Below, in pieces: positions 54,362-63,673 of a stretch of 64,000 nucleotides of DNA. The notes below the pieces were generated by a model, which saw only the letters and a list, made by a program, of their open reading frames with translations, searched no databases and was not told where the DNA came from. The translations under genes and the position numbers were made by a program. Source of the DNA: Protaetiibacter intestinalis (lineage in GTDB: Bacteria; Actinomycetota; Actinomycetes; Actinomycetales; Microbacteriaceae); the NCBI RefSeq assembly GCF_003627075.1, contig NZ_CP032630.1:558001-622000 (forward strand), in the 5' to 3' direction. How positions within the stretch are numbered: the first letter of the stretch is position 1; every line of letters begins with the position of its first letter.

Positions 54362-55846
54362 TCAGAGTCGCGGACCGCGGGGCGGACCGAAGCCGAGCTT
54401 GCCGGGGTTCATGATCCCGTTCGGGTCCCAGGCGTCCTTGAGCTCGCGCAGCAGCTCGAAGCCGACACCGAGCTGCGGGCGCATGAAACGGCCGAGTTTG
54501 ATGCCGACGCCGTGGTGGTCGTTGAGCACGCCGCCGTTCGCGAGGCCCGCGGTGATGCCGGCATCCCAGAGCCGGTCGTGCAGCTCCATCGCCTCCTCCG
54601 GGTCCTCCGGCGGCGCGTCGACGTAGAACCGGTCGTAGAGCATCGAGCCCCAGTCGTACCAATGCGAGAGGTGGGCGGTGTACCGGGCGCCGTACTCGCG
54701 GAACTCGCGCTCGATGACCTCCTTCTTGGCACGGTAGATCGCCGGCAGGTCGGAGAAGCGGGCCACCTGGTCGAAGGTGCCGTACATGAGCGGCGGCTGC
54801 GGCAGCTTGCCCTTCGCGTAGGGCTCGTACTTGCCCTCCCACCAGATCCGTCCGACCTCGGAACCTTGCGAGGTGCCGCCCGCCTTCTCGGCGAGTTCGG
54901 TGATGGCGCGGGTCTCGTAGGCGACGAGCTCGTCGGAGCCGTCGCACATGATGACCATGAGGGTGCCCGTGAACGGGGTGCCCACCCACTCCTGCAGCTT
55001 GACGGAGTCGGCCTCGTCGTAGAGGCGGATGGTCGCGGGGCGCAGACGCGAGGTCATGATGAGCCGCCCCGCCTCCATCCCGGCGAAGATGTCGGGGAAC
55101 GAGAACGCGAGGAACTCACGGCGCGCGGGCAGCGGGTCGATCCGCATCGCGAGCTGGGTGATCACGCCGAGGGTGCCCTCGGAGCCGACGAGGGTCTGCA
55201 GCAGGTCGGGGCCGGCGGCGTGGCTCGGCACCCGCAGGGTCGTGAGGGTGCGGCCGGGCGGCAGCACGGCCTCGAGCTGCAGCACCTGGTTCTCGGCCTT
55301 GCCGTACTTGGTCGAGACGACGCCCGAGCCGCGCGCCGCGACGAAGCCGCCGATCGAGGCGCCGAGGTGGTACGAGCCCGGGTAGTGGGCGAGGGTGAGG
55401 CCCTGCTCGTTGAGTGCGGCCTCGAGGGTCGGGCCGTCGATGCCCGCCTGGCACGTGACGATGAGCGACTCGGCGTCGATCTCGACGATGTCGGTCATCC
55501 GCGAGAGGTCGAGGGCGATGCCGCCGTAGGGGGCGAGGGTGCCGCCCTGGGTGCCGGAGCCGCCCCCGCGCGGGACGATCGGGATGACGTGGTCGTTCGC
55601 GATCTGCACGACGCGCTCGACCTCCGCGGTCGTGCGCGGGCGCACGACGAAGTCGGCCGCGGGCTGCTCGAGGCCGCGGTAGGTCATGAACTTCGACTGC
55701 CAGGACCAGTCGGCGGCGGCGCTCTGGCGGGCCTCCGGGTCGTCGGTGACGTTGTCGAAGCCGACGACGGCACCGAGCTCGCGGGCGAGCACGCCCTTGA
55801 GGTAGTTCGATCCGGTCACCGAGGTCTGGGGCCAGTCGCCGCTCAC
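54362..55846 (-). CDS. FAD-linked oxidase (GlcD/alkylglycerone-phosphate synthase-like)
   Basis: A 494-residue flavoprotein of the FAD_binding_4 (VAO) superfamily. The FAD half has VVRPRTTAEVERVV, VPRGGGSGTQGG, GIDGPTLEAAL and YPGSYHLGASIGGFVAARGSG. The substrate half ends with the NDHHGVGIKLGRFM block, close to the His-rich active site of alkylglycerone-phosphate synthases and D-2-hydroxyacid dehydrogenases. Oxidation of a 2-hydroxy acid is the most likely reaction. It starts at GTG 55846 after AGGAGG. The operator at 55897 lies 50 bases upstream. Confidence 0.9.
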   Translation of the reverse strand: MSGDWPQTSVTGSNYLKGVLARELGAVVGFDNVTDDPEARQSAAADWSWQSKFMTYRGLEQPAADFVVRPRTTAEVERVVQIANDHVIPIVPRGGGSGTQGGTLAPYGGIALDLSRMTDIVEIDAESLIVTCQAGIDGPTLEAALNEQGLTLAHYPGSYHLGASIGGFVAARGSGVVSTKYGKAENQVLQLEAVLPPGRTLTTLRVPSHAAGPDLLQTLVGSEGTLGVITQLAMRIDPLPARREFLAFSFPDIFAGMEAGRLIMTSRLRPATIRLYDEADSVKLQEWVGTPFTGTLMVIMCDGSDELVAYETRAITELAEKAGGTSQGSEVGRIWWEGKYEPYAKGKLPQPPLMYGTFDQVARFSDLPAIYRAKKEVIEREFREYGARYTAHLSHWYDWGSMLYDRFYVDAPPEDPEEAMELHDRLWDAGITAGLANGGVLNDHHGVGIKLGRFMRPQLGVGFELLRELKDAWDPNGIMNPGKLGFGPPRGPRL

Positions 55847-55896
55847 GGGTCCTCCTGCGTTGGGGGCCGCTCGCGACTCTGGGTCGGCGTCGACCT

Positions 55897-55919
55897 TGTA
55901 TCCGTACTTGTATACAAGT
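55897..55919. promoter_or_regulatory. Candidate GntR operator, site 2 (upstream of FAD oxidase)
   Basis: A 23-base site with the perfect palindrome ACTTGTATACAAGT (55906-55919), 21 of 23 identical to site 1 at 47972. It lies upstream of the FAD oxidase, which heads the run back to the gntR gene. The shared sequence makes it the best evidence that both arms form one regulon. Confidence 0.7.
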
Positions 55920-55969
55920 CAGAACACTAGTGGCGCTCCGGCGGGCTGTCAAATCCCGCGCTCACGCGG

Positions 55970-56007
55970 TTGACATTAATGTGTGTCGCACAGTATCGTG
56001 CGACACA
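55970..56007 (+). promoter_or_regulatory. Promoter and operator of the PadR gene
   Basis: TTGACA (55970-55975), an 18-base spacer and TATCGT (55994-55999) put the transcription start at the ATG (56007). The perfect inverted repeat TGTGTCGCAC-N6-GTGCGACACA (55982-56007) covers spacer, -10 and start codon, ideal for autorepression. Confidence 0.75.
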
Positions 56008-56342
56008 TGTACGACGACGAGGTGCTCGCCACCCACCTGCAGGAGCTGCGGCGCGGCACGATCGTGCTCGCCTGCCTGCTGCTCCTGAAGACGCCCGACT
56101 ACGGCTACGCGCTCATCGAGGCGCTCGAGGCCCGGGGCTTCGCCACGGATGCCAACACCCTCTACCCGCTGCTGCGGCGGCTCGAGAAGCAGGGCCTGCT
56201 CGTGTCCGAGTGGGACACCGCCGAGGCCCGGCCGCGCAAGTTCTACCGCACGAGCGACGACGGGGCGGCCCTCGCCGACCTCCTCACCGCCGAATGGCGC
56301 TCGCTCGACACCGCGTTCGACACCCTCAAGGAGCAGTCATGA
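56007..56342 (+). CDS. PadR-family transcriptional regulator
   Basis: A 111-residue PadR-type winged-helix protein. It has ELRRGTIVLACLLLLKTPDYGYALIEALEARGF, then ANTLYPLLRRLEKQGLLVSEWDTAEARPRKFYRTSDDG and a short C-terminal dimerisation helix (subfamily 2). I use the ATG at 56007, placed by the promoter, instead of an in-frame ATG eight codons earlier that lies within the operator. The stop overlaps the ATG of the next gene (ATGA). Typical of PadR/membrane-protein pairs controlling envelope stress or efflux. Confidence 0.92.
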   Translation: MYDDEVLATHLQELRRGTIVLACLLLLKTPDYGYALIEALEARGFATDANTLYPLLRRLEKQGLLVSEWDTAEARPRKFYRTSDDGAALADLLTAEWRSLDTAFDTLKEQS

Positions 56343-57286
56343 CCGCCACCACCCTCACCGACCGTTATATCTCCGCCGTCGTGCGCGGTGTGCCCGAGAA
56401 GCAGCGCGCCGACCTCGAGCAGGAGCTGCGCGCATCCCTCGCCGACGCGATCGACGCCCGGCTCGAGGCGGGCGCGGATGCGAAGACGGCCGAGTACGAG
56501 GCCGTCACCGAGCTCGGCGACCCGATCGTGCTGAGCGCCCGCTACGCGGGACGCCCGCTGCATCTCATCGGCCCGGCGCTCTACCCGGACTGGAAGCGGC
56601 TGCTCACCGTGCTCGAGTTCATCGTCGTGCCGATCGTCTTCGCGACGCTCACCGTCGTGGGCGTGCTGAAGGGCGACGAGGTCGGCGGCGTCATCGGCGG
56701 CGCCGTGTGGACCGCGCTGTCGGTCGCGGTGTTCCTCGCCTTCTGGGTCACCGTGGTCTTCGCCGTCATCGAGCGCACCGCCCCCGAGGCGGCCTGCAAG
56801 CGCACGACGTGGAACCCCGACATGCTGCCGGAGACCTCCGCGAGGCTCACCAGCCGCACCGAGTTCGTCGTCGAGACGACGCTCGGGGCCCTCGTGATCA
56901 CGGCCTTCCTGCTCTCGCCGTTCGTGAGCCCCCACGCGGACGCGGCGGGGGCGCCGATCCCGTTCTTCCACCCGTGGATCTGGCAGTCCGGGCTCGTGGT
57001 GCTGCTCGTGCTCGTGCCGCTGCTGCAGGTGGGCGCGAACGTCCTCAAGCTGCGGGGACGGTGGACGATGCCGCTCGCGATCGGGGCGACGGTCGTCGAC
57101 GTGGTCGGCGCGATCGTGCTCATCGTGCTCGCCTCGACGGACCACGTGCTCAACCCGGCGTTCTTCGCCGCCGCCGGCTGGCCCGCCTCGATCATCCCCG
57201 TCGTCAACGTGATCCTCGTGATCGTCGCGGCCCTCTCCATCGCCACCTCGGCGTGGGAGAACATCCGTTCCGTCCGCAAAGTCTGA
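56339..57286 (+). CDS. Membrane protein with N-terminal HAAS/permease-prefix domain
   Basis: A 315-residue protein. Its N-terminal cytosolic domain (about 1-75, RYISAVVRGVPEKQRADLEQELRASLADAIDARLE...EYEAVTELGDP) is the HAAS/permease-prefix signalling domain that habitually follows PadR regulators. After that come six or seven hydrophobic helices. It is translationally coupled to padR. The partner suggests a sensor or transporter controlled by the same repressor; ligand unknown. Confidence 0.85.
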   Translation: MTATTLTDRYISAVVRGVPEKQRADLEQELRASLADAIDARLEAGADAKTAEYEAVTELGDPIVLSARYAGRPLHLIGPALYPDWKRLLTVLEFIVVPIVFATLTVVGVLKGDEVGGVIGGAVWTALSVAVFLAFWVTVVFAVIERTAPEAACKRTTWNPDMLPETSARLTSRTEFVVETTLGALVITAFLLSPFVSPHADAAGAPIPFFHPWIWQSGLVVLLVLVPLLQVGANVLKLRGRWTMPLAIGATVVDVVGAIVLIVLASTDHVLNPAFFAAAGWPASIIPVVNVILVIVAALSIATSAWENIRSVRKV

Positions 57287-57294
57287 CCGTGACT

Positions 57295-57341
57295 GGTCGG
57301 TTTTCGGCCCCAAACCTGCGGTTTGGGGCCGAAAACCGACC
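57295..57341. repeat. Convergent-gene palindrome, family 3 copy D
   Basis: Perfect 22-base arms (57295-57316, 57320-57341) with a three-base loop TGC lie between the convergent PadR-operon and lldD genes. The same structure with three compensated base changes occurs at 63674. Confidence 0.85.
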
Positions 57342-57343
57342 GA

Positions 57344-58591
57344 TCAGCGACGGGGGCGCGGGATGAGGCGCTCGAGCTGGGTGACGTGGGCGGGCTCGAG
57401 CTCGGCGAGGGTCGAGGCGCCGAGGAGCTTCATGGTGCGGGTCAGCTCGCCCGTGAGGATCTGGAGCGCGCGGTCGACACCGGCCCGGCCGCCGGCCATC
57501 AGCCCGTAGAGGTAGGCGCGACCGATCATCGTGAACTTCGCGCCGAGGGCGACGGAGGCCACGATGTCGGCGCCGTTCATGATGCCCGTGTCGAGTCCGA
57601 TCTCGACGTCCTTGCCCACCTCGCGCACCACATCCGGCAACAGGTGGAACGGGATGGGCGCACGGTCGAGCTGACGACCGCCGTGGTTCGAGAGCACGAT
57701 GCCGTCGACGCCGCGCGCCGCGAGCGCCTTCGCGTCATCGACGCTCTGCACCCCCTTGATGACGATCTTGCCCGGCCACATCCCCCGGATGACGTCGAGG
57801 TCGTCGAAGGAGATCGTGGGGTCCATGGCGGCGTCGAGCAGCTCGCCGACCGTGCCGCCCGTCGACGACAGCGAGGCGAACTCGAGCGTCGGGGTGGTCA
57901 GGAAGTCGAACCACCACCAGGGGCGCGGGATGGCGTTGACGATCGTGCCGAGGGTGAGCTGCGGCGGGATCGAGAAGCCGTTGCGCTTGTCGCGCAGGCG
58001 GGCGCCCGCGACGGGGGTGTCGACCGTGAAGTGCAGGGTGTCGAAGCCCGCGGCGGCGGCCCGCTCGACGAGGCCGTAGGAGATCTCGCGGTCGCGCATG
58101 ACGTACAGCTGGAACCAGTTGCGCCCGTCGGGGTTCGCGGCCTTCACGCCCTCGATCGAGGTCGTGCCGAGGGTCGAGAGCGTGAACGGGATGCCGAGGG
58201 CGCCCGCCGCGCCGGCGCCCGCGACCTCGCCCTCGGTCTGCATGAGCCGGGTGAAACCGGTCGGGGCGATCGCGAGGGGGTAGGCCGACGGACCGCCGAG
58301 GATCGTCGAGCTCGTGTCGACGTCGGTCGCCGGGCGGAGGATCCGGGGGCTGAACTCGACGTCCTCGAACGCCTGGCGCGCCCGCGCGAGGCTCAGCTCG
58401 CCCTCGGCCGCGCCATCCGTGTAGTCGAAGGCGGCCTTCGGGGTGCGGCGCTTCGCGATGTCGCGAAGGTCGGAGATCGTGAGCGCCTTCGACAGCCGGC
58501 GCGTGCGGCCGTCGAACTCGGGCTTCTTGAACTTCATGAGGCCGAACACCTCGGCCGGGCGGGGGAACTGTCGCTTGACCACCGTGGTCAC
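57344..58591 (-). CDS. lldD: FMN-dependent L-lactate dehydrogenase (alpha-hydroxy-acid oxidase family)
   Basis: About 415 residues. A TIM-barrel flavoenzyme with [42 protein letters not shown], active-site [12 protein letters not shown] (His/Arg) and the phosphate loop [26 protein letters not shown]. It oxidises L-lactate to pyruvate at the membrane face. The N-terminus [18 protein letters not shown] is typical of the quinone-linked actinobacterial LldD. The GTG at 58591 overlaps the upstream stop (GTGA); a GTG three codons later has the better-spaced GGAAGG. Coupling to an LldR-like regulator supports lactate. Confidence 0.88.
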   Translation of the reverse strand: MTTVVKRQFPRPAEVFGLMKFKKPEFDGRTRRLSKALTISDLRDIAKRRTPKAAFDYTDGAAEGELSLARARQAFEDVEFSPRILRPATDVDTSSTILGGPSAYPLAIAPTGFTRLMQTEGEVAGAGAAGALGIPFTLSTLGTTSIEGVKAANPDGRNWFQLYVMRDREISYGLVERAAAAGFDTLHFTVDTPVAGARLRDKRNGFSIPPQLTLGTIVNAIPRPWWWFDFLTTPTLEFASLSSTGGTVGELLDAAMDPTISFDDLDVIRGMWPGKIVIKGVQSVDDAKALAARGVDGIVLSNHGGRQLDRAPIPFHLLPDVVREVGKDVEIGLDTGIMNGADIVASVALGAKFTMIGRAYLYGLMAGGRAGVDRALQILTGELTRTMKLLGASTLAELEPAHVTQLERLIPRPRR

Positions 58592-59250
58592 CTTCCGTGC
58601 TGCGAGTCGAAGTGCGCGAGCAGGCGGTCGCGCGACGCGAGGATGTGGGCGCGGGTGAGGTGCCCGGCGAGCGCGGCGTCGCCCGCGGCGACGGCGTCGA
58701 GGATGCGACCGTGCTCGGCGGCGACCTCGCGCGTGGAGCGCAGGCGGTGCGCGTCGACCTGCGCGAGCGCGAACTCGATCTCGCCCATCAGCTGGTCGTG
58801 CAGGCGCGGCAGCCGCGTGGAGGGGGCGCCCTGCACGAGGGCGCGGTGGAACGCGATGTCGACGGCCCAGTAGGAGGCGTCCGCGTCGAGTCGCTCGAGC
58901 TGGGCGTGGGCGGCGGATGCGGGCTCCGGCACCGCCGAGGTGTCGGCCAGCAGCTCGACGGCCGCCGCCTCGACGGCGGCGCGCGCCGCGAAGAGGTCGG
59001 CGATGTCGTCCCGGCCGAGGCGTCGCACGCGGGCCGCGTGGTGCGGTTCGCGCTCGAGCAGCCCGTCGGCGACGAGCCGGTCGATCGCGATGCGCGCCGT
59101 CGGCCGCGCGACCCGGAACGTCTCGGAGACGAGCGCCTCGGTGACGGCGACCCCCGGCTCGACGGTGCCCGCGAGGATCGCGGTGCGCAGCGACGCGACC
59201 ACGGCATCCGGCCGCACCGCCGCGGCCGACGCACCCGCCATCTCCACCAT
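58588..59250 (-). CDS. GntR/FCD regulator, LldR-like
   Basis: A 220-residue regulator. It has a winged-helix N-terminus ([28 protein letters not shown]) and an FCD ligand domain ([22 protein letters not shown] ... DIAFHRALV ... [13 protein letters not shown]). The operator upstream fits the LldR pattern TNGTNNNACNA and the next gene is lldD, so lactate is the probable signal. The ATG at 59250 lies right beside the operator; a second ATG three codons on is possible. Confidence 0.88.
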   Translation of the reverse strand: MVEMAGASAAAVRPDAVVASLRTAILAGTVEPGVAVTEALVSETFRVARPTARIAIDRLVADGLLEREPHHAARVRRLGRDDIADLFAARAAVEAAAVELLADTSAVPEPASAAHAQLERLDADASYWAVDIAFHRALVQGAPSTRLPRLHDQLMGEIEFALAQVDAHRLRSTREVAAEHGRILDAVAAGDAALAGHLTRAHILASRDRLLAHFDSQHGR

Positions 59251-59251
59251 G

Positions 59252-59282
59252 ATTGTCAGACAATATCAGATTGCCTGACAAT
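59252..59282 (-). promoter_or_regulatory. LldR-type double operator upstream of lldR/lldD
   Basis: Two 13-base copies (ATTGTCAGACAAT and ATTGCCTGACAAT) form an inverted repeat around ATCAG. Each contains TTGTCNGRCAA in one orientation, matching the actinobacterial LldR consensus TNGTNNNACNA. It lies between the glpX stop and the regulator ATG, overlapping a TATTGT -10 candidate. Confidence 0.7.
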
Positions 59283-59289
59283 CATGGCC

Positions 59290-60267
59290 TCACATCCAGC
59301 GCTCGGTGCGGTAATCGGCGGTGATGCGGCGCACGGTGCCGGATGCGCCGCGCACGACGATCGACTCGGTGCGGATCACGGGGCCGAGCTTGCGCACGCC
59401 CTCGAGCAGCGCGCCGTCGGTGACGCCCGTCGCCACGAAGAAGGTGTTGTCGCCCGCGACGAGGTCGTCGGCCTCGTACACCCGGTCGAACTCGAGCCCC
59501 GCCGCCTCGGCGCGCTCGCGCTCGGCGTCGTCGCCCGGCACGAGCCGCCCCTGGATGAGCCCGCCGAGCGCCTTCACGGCGCACGCCGTCGCGACCCCCT
59601 CGGGGCTGCCGCCGATGCCCACGCACATGTCGAGGTCGCCCTCGAGCGACGCCGCCGCGATGCCGCCGCCCACGTCGCCGTCGAGCAGCAGCCGCACGCC
59701 GGCACCCGCCGCGCGGATGTCGGCCACGAGCCCCTCGTGCCGGGGACGGTCGAGCACGCCCACTGCGAGGTCGCCCACCTTCTTGCCGGAGGCCTTCGCG
59801 AGCGCCCGCAGGTTGTCGCCGATCGGCCGGCGGATGTCGACGATGTCGACGCCCGCGGGACCGGTGACGATCTTGTCCATGTAGAACACGCTCGACGCAT
59901 CCAGCATCGTGCCGCGGTCGGATGCCGCGATCATCGAGATCGCGTTCGGCCGACCGGCCGCGGTGAGGGAGGTGCCGTCGATCGGGTCGACCGCGATGTC
60001 GCACTCCGGCCCGTCGCCCGTGCCGACCACCTCGCCGTTGAACAGCATGGGCGCGCGGTCCTTCTCGCCCTCGCCGATCACGACCGTGCCGCGGAACGCG
60101 ACCGTGCCGAGGAACGCGCGCATGGCATCCACCGCGGCGCCGTCGGCGGCGTTCTTGTCGCCGAGTCCGACGAACGCGGAGGCGCGGATGGCGGCCGCCT
60201 CCGTCGCCCGCACGAGCTCGAGCGCGAGGTTGCGGTCGGGCACCGCGGTGCCGAGGACGAAGCTCAC
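59290..60267 (-). CDS. glpX: Class II fructose-1,6-bisphosphatase
   Basis: A 325-residue GlpX-type phosphatase. It has [63 protein letters not shown] (metal/phosphate site) and [11 protein letters not shown]. It hydrolyses fructose-1,6-bisphosphate in gluconeogenesis, the only FBPase class in most actinobacteria. It starts at a GTG that overlaps the pckG stop (GTGA), so two key gluconeogenic enzymes are co-translated. Cytosolic; full length. Confidence 0.95.
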   Translation of the reverse strand: MSFVLGTAVPDRNLALELVRATEAAAIRASAFVGLGDKNAADGAAVDAMRAFLGTVAFRGTVVIGEGEKDRAPMLFNGEVVGTGDGPECDIAVDPIDGTSLTAAGRPNAISMIAASDRGTMLDASSVFYMDKIVTGPAGVDIVDIRRPIGDNLRALAKASGKKVGDLAVGVLDRPRHEGLVADIRAAGAGVRLLLDGDVGGGIAAASLEGDLDMCVGIGGSPEGVATACAVKALGGLIQGRLVPGDDAERERAEAAGLEFDRVYEADDLVAGDNTFFVATGVTDGALLEGVRKLGPVIRTESIVVRGASGTVRRITADYRTERWM

Positions 60268-62102
60268 GCGACGGCCTTCTTCCCCGCGCGCCGGGGTGCG
60301 CCGAGCCGCTCGCGCAGCGCCGCGAGCTGGCGACGCACCGCCTCCGGGAGCTTGTCGCCGAATCGGTCGAGGAACGCCTCGGTGTCGTCCGCCTCCGCGA
60401 GCAGGGCGGGCGCGTCGACGCGGAAGAGCTCCTGCCAGTCGGCGTCGCCCACCCCCGCCGCGCGGTAGTCGATCGTGCCGACCGCGGGGATCCGGCCGAG
60501 CGGGGTGTCCGAGGCGGGGGCCTCCCCCGCGATCCGCTCCACGATCCAGGCGAGCACGCGGCCGTTCTCGCCGAAGCCCGGCCACAGCCACTTCCCGTCG
60601 GCGTCCTTGCGGAACCAGTTCACCTGGTACACGCCCGGAACCCCGCCCGTGCGGCGCAGGCGCGTGCCCACGTCGAGCCAGTGCTGCATGTAGTCGGCCA
60701 TGTTGTAGCCGCAGAAGGGCAGCATCGCGAAGGGGTCGCGGCGCAGCTCGCCGAGCTCGCCCTCGGCCGCGGCGGTGCGCTCGGAGGCGATCGTCGCCCC
60801 GAGGAACACGCCGTGCTCCCAGTCGCGCGCCTCCACGACGAGCGGCACGTTCGTGGCGCGCCGCCCGCCGAAGATGATCGCGTCGATCGGCACGCCGTTC
60901 GGGTCGTCCCAGTCAGGCGCGATGGAGGGGCACTGGGATGCGGCGACCGTGAACCGCGAGTTGGGGTGCGCGGCCGGGCGGCCGGCATCCGGGGTCCAGG
61001 GCTCGCCCCGCCAGTCGGTGAGGCCGGCGGGCGGGGTCTTCGTGAGGCCCTCCCACCAGACATCGCCGTCCTCGCGGAGCGCCACATTCGTGAAGATCGT
61101 GTTGCCCCACAGGGTGTCGATCGCGGTCGGGTTGGTGTCGGGCCCGGTACCGGGCGCGACACCGAAGAACCCGGCCTCGGGGTTGATGGCGCGCAGGCGC
61201 CCATCCGATCCGGGGGCGAGCCAGGCGATGTCGTCGCCGAGCGTCTCGACCTGCCACCCGGGCAACGCCGAGCGCAACATGGCGAAGTTCGTCTTGCCGC
61301 ACGCGCTCGGGAACGCGGCCGCGATGTGGAAGCGGCGCCCGCGCGGGTCGGTCACCCGCAGCAGCAGCATGTGCTCGGCCAACCAGCCCTCGTCGCGCGC
61401 CATGACGGAGGCGATGCGCAGCGCGAACGACTTCTTGGCGAGGATCGCGTTGCCGCCGTAGGCGGAGCCGAAGGAGACGATCTCGCGCGTCTCGGGGAAG
61501 TGGCAGATGTACTTGACCGGGTTGGACGGCCACGCCACGTCCTCGTCGCCGGGTTCGAGCGGCGCGCCGACCGAGTGCAGCGCGGGCACCCAGCGGGCGC
61601 CGGCGCGGATGCGCTCGAGCACGGCGTCGCCGACGCGCGTCATGATCGACATCGAGGCCACGACGTAGGCCGAGTCGGTCAGCTGCACGCCGTACCGCGA
61701 GAGGGCGCCGCCGACCGGCCCCATCGAGAACGGCAGCACGTACATCGTCCGGCCGCGCATCGCGCCCGCGAACAGCCCGCGCAGTTCCTCGCGCATGGCC
61801 TCCGGCTCGCGCCAGTTGTTGGTGGGGCCCGCATCCTCTTCGCGCTCGGAGCAGATGAAGGTGCGCGCCTCGACGCGCGCGACGTCGTCGGGGTCGCTAC
61901 GGGCGAGGAAGCTGTAGGGCCGATGCTCGGGGTTGAGGCGGATGATGCGGCCCTCCTCGACCATGTCGTGCAGCAGGGCGTCGAGCTGGGCGCGCGAGCC
62001 GTCGATCCAGACGACGCGGTCGGGCTGCAGCAGCTCGACGTTCTCGGCGACCCACTCGTCGAGCGAGCGGACGGGGGCGACGGGGGTCGGCGACGCGGGC
62101 AT
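60264..62102 (-). CDS. pckG: Phosphoenolpyruvate carboxykinase (GTP)
   Basis: A 612-residue GTP-type PEPCK (oxaloacetate + GTP to PEP + CO2 + GDP). The hallmark active-site loop [13 protein letters not shown] is present with its hyper-reactive Cys, together with the [20 protein letters not shown] substrate block, [16 protein letters not shown], and [13 protein letters not shown]. The length matches the family. It heads an operon with glpX, and the divergent neighbour is a RamB-like regulator of carbon metabolism. It commits TCA intermediates to gluconeogenesis, as growth on lactate would need. Confidence 0.97.
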   Translation of the reverse strand: MPASPTPVAPVRSLDEWVAENVELLQPDRVVWIDGSRAQLDALLHDMVEEGRIIRLNPEHRPYSFLARSDPDDVARVEARTFICSEREEDAGPTNNWREPEAMREELRGLFAGAMRGRTMYVLPFSMGPVGGALSRYGVQLTDSAYVVASMSIMTRVGDAVLERIRAGARWVPALHSVGAPLEPGDEDVAWPSNPVKYICHFPETREIVSFGSAYGGNAILAKKSFALRIASVMARDEGWLAEHMLLLRVTDPRGRRFHIAAAFPSACGKTNFAMLRSALPGWQVETLGDDIAWLAPGSDGRLRAINPEAGFFGVAPGTGPDTNPTAIDTLWGNTIFTNVALREDGDVWWEGLTKTPPAGLTDWRGEPWTPDAGRPAAHPNSRFTVAASQCPSIAPDWDDPNGVPIDAIIFGGRRATNVPLVVEARDWEHGVFLGATIASERTAAAEGELGELRRDPFAMLPFCGYNMADYMQHWLDVGTRLRRTGGVPGVYQVNWFRKDADGKWLWPGFGENGRVLAWIVERIAGEAPASDTPLGRIPAVGTIDYRAAGVGDADWQELFRVDAPALLAEADDTEAFLDRFGDKLPEAVRRQLAALRERLGAPRRAGKKAVA

Positions 62103-62173
62103 GGCATCCTCCTGAAGAATCGGCGTGATTCCACTCTGCGCGCACGATCACGGCTTGATTCGGCGCCGATAGT

Positions 62174-62202
62174 GGAAATTTCCGCTGAAATTGACGTAGC
62201 GT
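62174..62202 (+). promoter_or_regulatory. Leaderless promoter with palindrome, ramB-like gene
   Basis: TAGCGT (62197-62202) ends seven bases before the ATG at 62209. The palindrome GGAAATTTCC (62174-62183) covers the -35 region, a plausible autoregulatory operator, and may also reach the divergent pckG promoter. Confidence 0.55.
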
Positions 62203-62208
62203 GCATTC

Positions 62209-63642
62209 ATGCCCGATCTCTCGACCCTCGGCCAGCGGATGCGTCACTTCCGCAGCGCCGCCGGCCTCACCCTCGGCGACCTCGGCGGCGCCGTCGGCGT
62301 CTCCGCGAGCCAGCTCTCCCTCATGGAGAACGGCAAGCGCGAGCCGCGCCTCTCGCTGCTCTCGGCGATCGCCGACCGCCTCGGCATCCCCGTCGGCGAG
62401 CTGCTCGACGACGCCCCGCCCTCCGCGCGCGCCGCCCTCGAGATCGAGCTCGAGCGCGCGCAGACGGGCGCCCTCTACGCGGAGCTCGGGCTCCCCGCGC
62501 TGCGACCCGGGCGCACGATGCCCGACGAGGTGCTCGAGACGCTCGTGGGCCTGCACCGCGAGCTCGACCGCCGCTCGCGCGAGAAGATCGCCACCCCCGA
62601 GGAGGCCCGCCGCGCCAACACCGAGCTGCGCGCCCGGATGCGCGAGGCCGACAACCACATCCCCGAGATCGAGGAGCTCGCCGAGCGCGTCATGGCCGAC
62701 GCAGGCTACGAGGGCGGCGCCATGACCCACCGCCAGGTCGCGGTGGTCGCCAAGCGCCTCGGCTTCGAGCTCGTGCACGTGGGCGACCTGCCGCACTCCG
62801 CCCGCTCGGTGACCGACCTCGAGAACGGGCGCATCTACCTGCCGCCGGCATCCATCCCGGGCGGCCACGGGCTGCGCTCGATGGCGCTGCAGGCGATCGC
62901 CCACCGCCTGCTCGAGCACCACCCGCCGCGCGACTACGCCGAGTTCCTGCGGCAGCGGCTCGAGATCAACTACTTCGCGGCCGCCTGCCTCATGCCGCGC
63001 AGCCACGCCGTGCGGTTCCTGCGCCAGGCGAAGACCGACCGCGACATCGCGATCGAGGACTTCCGCGACGCCTTCGGGGTCACCCACGAGGCCGCCGCGC
63101 TGCGCTTCACGAACCTCGCGACCGCGCACCTCGACATGCGCGTGCACTTCATGCGCGTCGACGACGGCGGCGCCATCGCGAAGGCCTACGAGAACGACGG
63201 GCTGCGGCTGCCGACGGATGTCACGGGCGGCGTCGAGGGGCAGATCGTGTGCCGCTACTGGGCGGCGCGCACGGCGTTCGCGCGCACCAACCGCACGACC
63301 GAGTTCTACCAGTACACCGACACCCCCGAGGGCACCTTCTACGAGTCGAGCCAGACCGGAACGAGCGCCACGGAGGAGTTCTCGATCACCGTCGGGGTGC
63401 CGTTCGTCGAGTCGAAGTGGTTCCGCGGGCGCGAGTCGACGCGCCGCGAGACCTCCCGCTGCCCGGATGCCGCGTGCTGCAAGCGCCCGCCGTCGGAGCT
63501 CGCCTCACGCTGGGCGGGCAAGGCCTGGACGAGCGCGAAGGTGCACGCGCACATCTTCAGCCCCCTGCCATCCGGCACCTACCCGGGCGTCGACGACCGC
63601 GAACTGTACGAGTTCCTTGAGACCCACCGCGTCTCGGACTGA
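62209..63642 (+). CDS. XRE/ImmA-IrrE-type regulator, RamB-like (short-chain fatty acyl regulator)
   Basis: A 477-residue transcription factor. N-terminal XRE helix-turn-helix (about 8-65, GQRMRHFRSAAGLTLGDLGGAVGVSASQLSLMENGKREP). Degenerate ImmA/IrrE region around 215-260, where IAHRLLEHH replaces the HExxH zinc motif, so it is probably not a peptidase. C-terminal DUF2083 domain with CRYWAARTAFAR and a Cys cluster CPDAACCKRP. RamB of Corynebacterium controls acetate metabolism and senses carbon status. Divergence from pckG suggests it regulates gluconeogenesis here; the signal is inferred. Confidence 0.88.
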   Translation: MPDLSTLGQRMRHFRSAAGLTLGDLGGAVGVSASQLSLMENGKREPRLSLLSAIADRLGIPVGELLDDAPPSARAALEIELERAQTGALYAELGLPALRPGRTMPDEVLETLVGLHRELDRRSREKIATPEEARRANTELRARMREADNHIPEIEELAERVMADAGYEGGAMTHRQVAVVAKRLGFELVHVGDLPHSARSVTDLENGRIYLPPASIPGGHGLRSMALQAIAHRLLEHHPPRDYAEFLRQRLEINYFAAACLMPRSHAVRFLRQAKTDRDIAIEDFRDAFGVTHEAAALRFTNLATAHLDMRVHFMRVDDGGAIAKAYENDGLRLPTDVTGGVEGQIVCRYWAARTAFARTNRTTEFYQYTDTPEGTFYESSQTGTSATEEFSITVGVPFVESKWFRGRESTRRETSRCPDAACCKRPPSELASRWAGKAWTSAKVHAHIFSPLPSGTYPGVDDRELYEFLETHRVSD

Positions 63643-63673
63643 GGCGTCAGCCCCCACTCCCCCCTCGCTGACC

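Noticed and set aside
43180-55846. C-glycoside deglycosylation (Car) cluster
   Set aside because: TIM-barrel and oxidase genes are present, but the FAD enzyme is of the FAD_binding_4 type, not a GMC-type 3-oxidase, and no CarB/CarC pair is recognisable.
62209-63642. Active IrrE-type metallopeptidase
   Set aside because: The HExxH motif is replaced by IAHRLLEHH; the RamB-like regulators share this loss.
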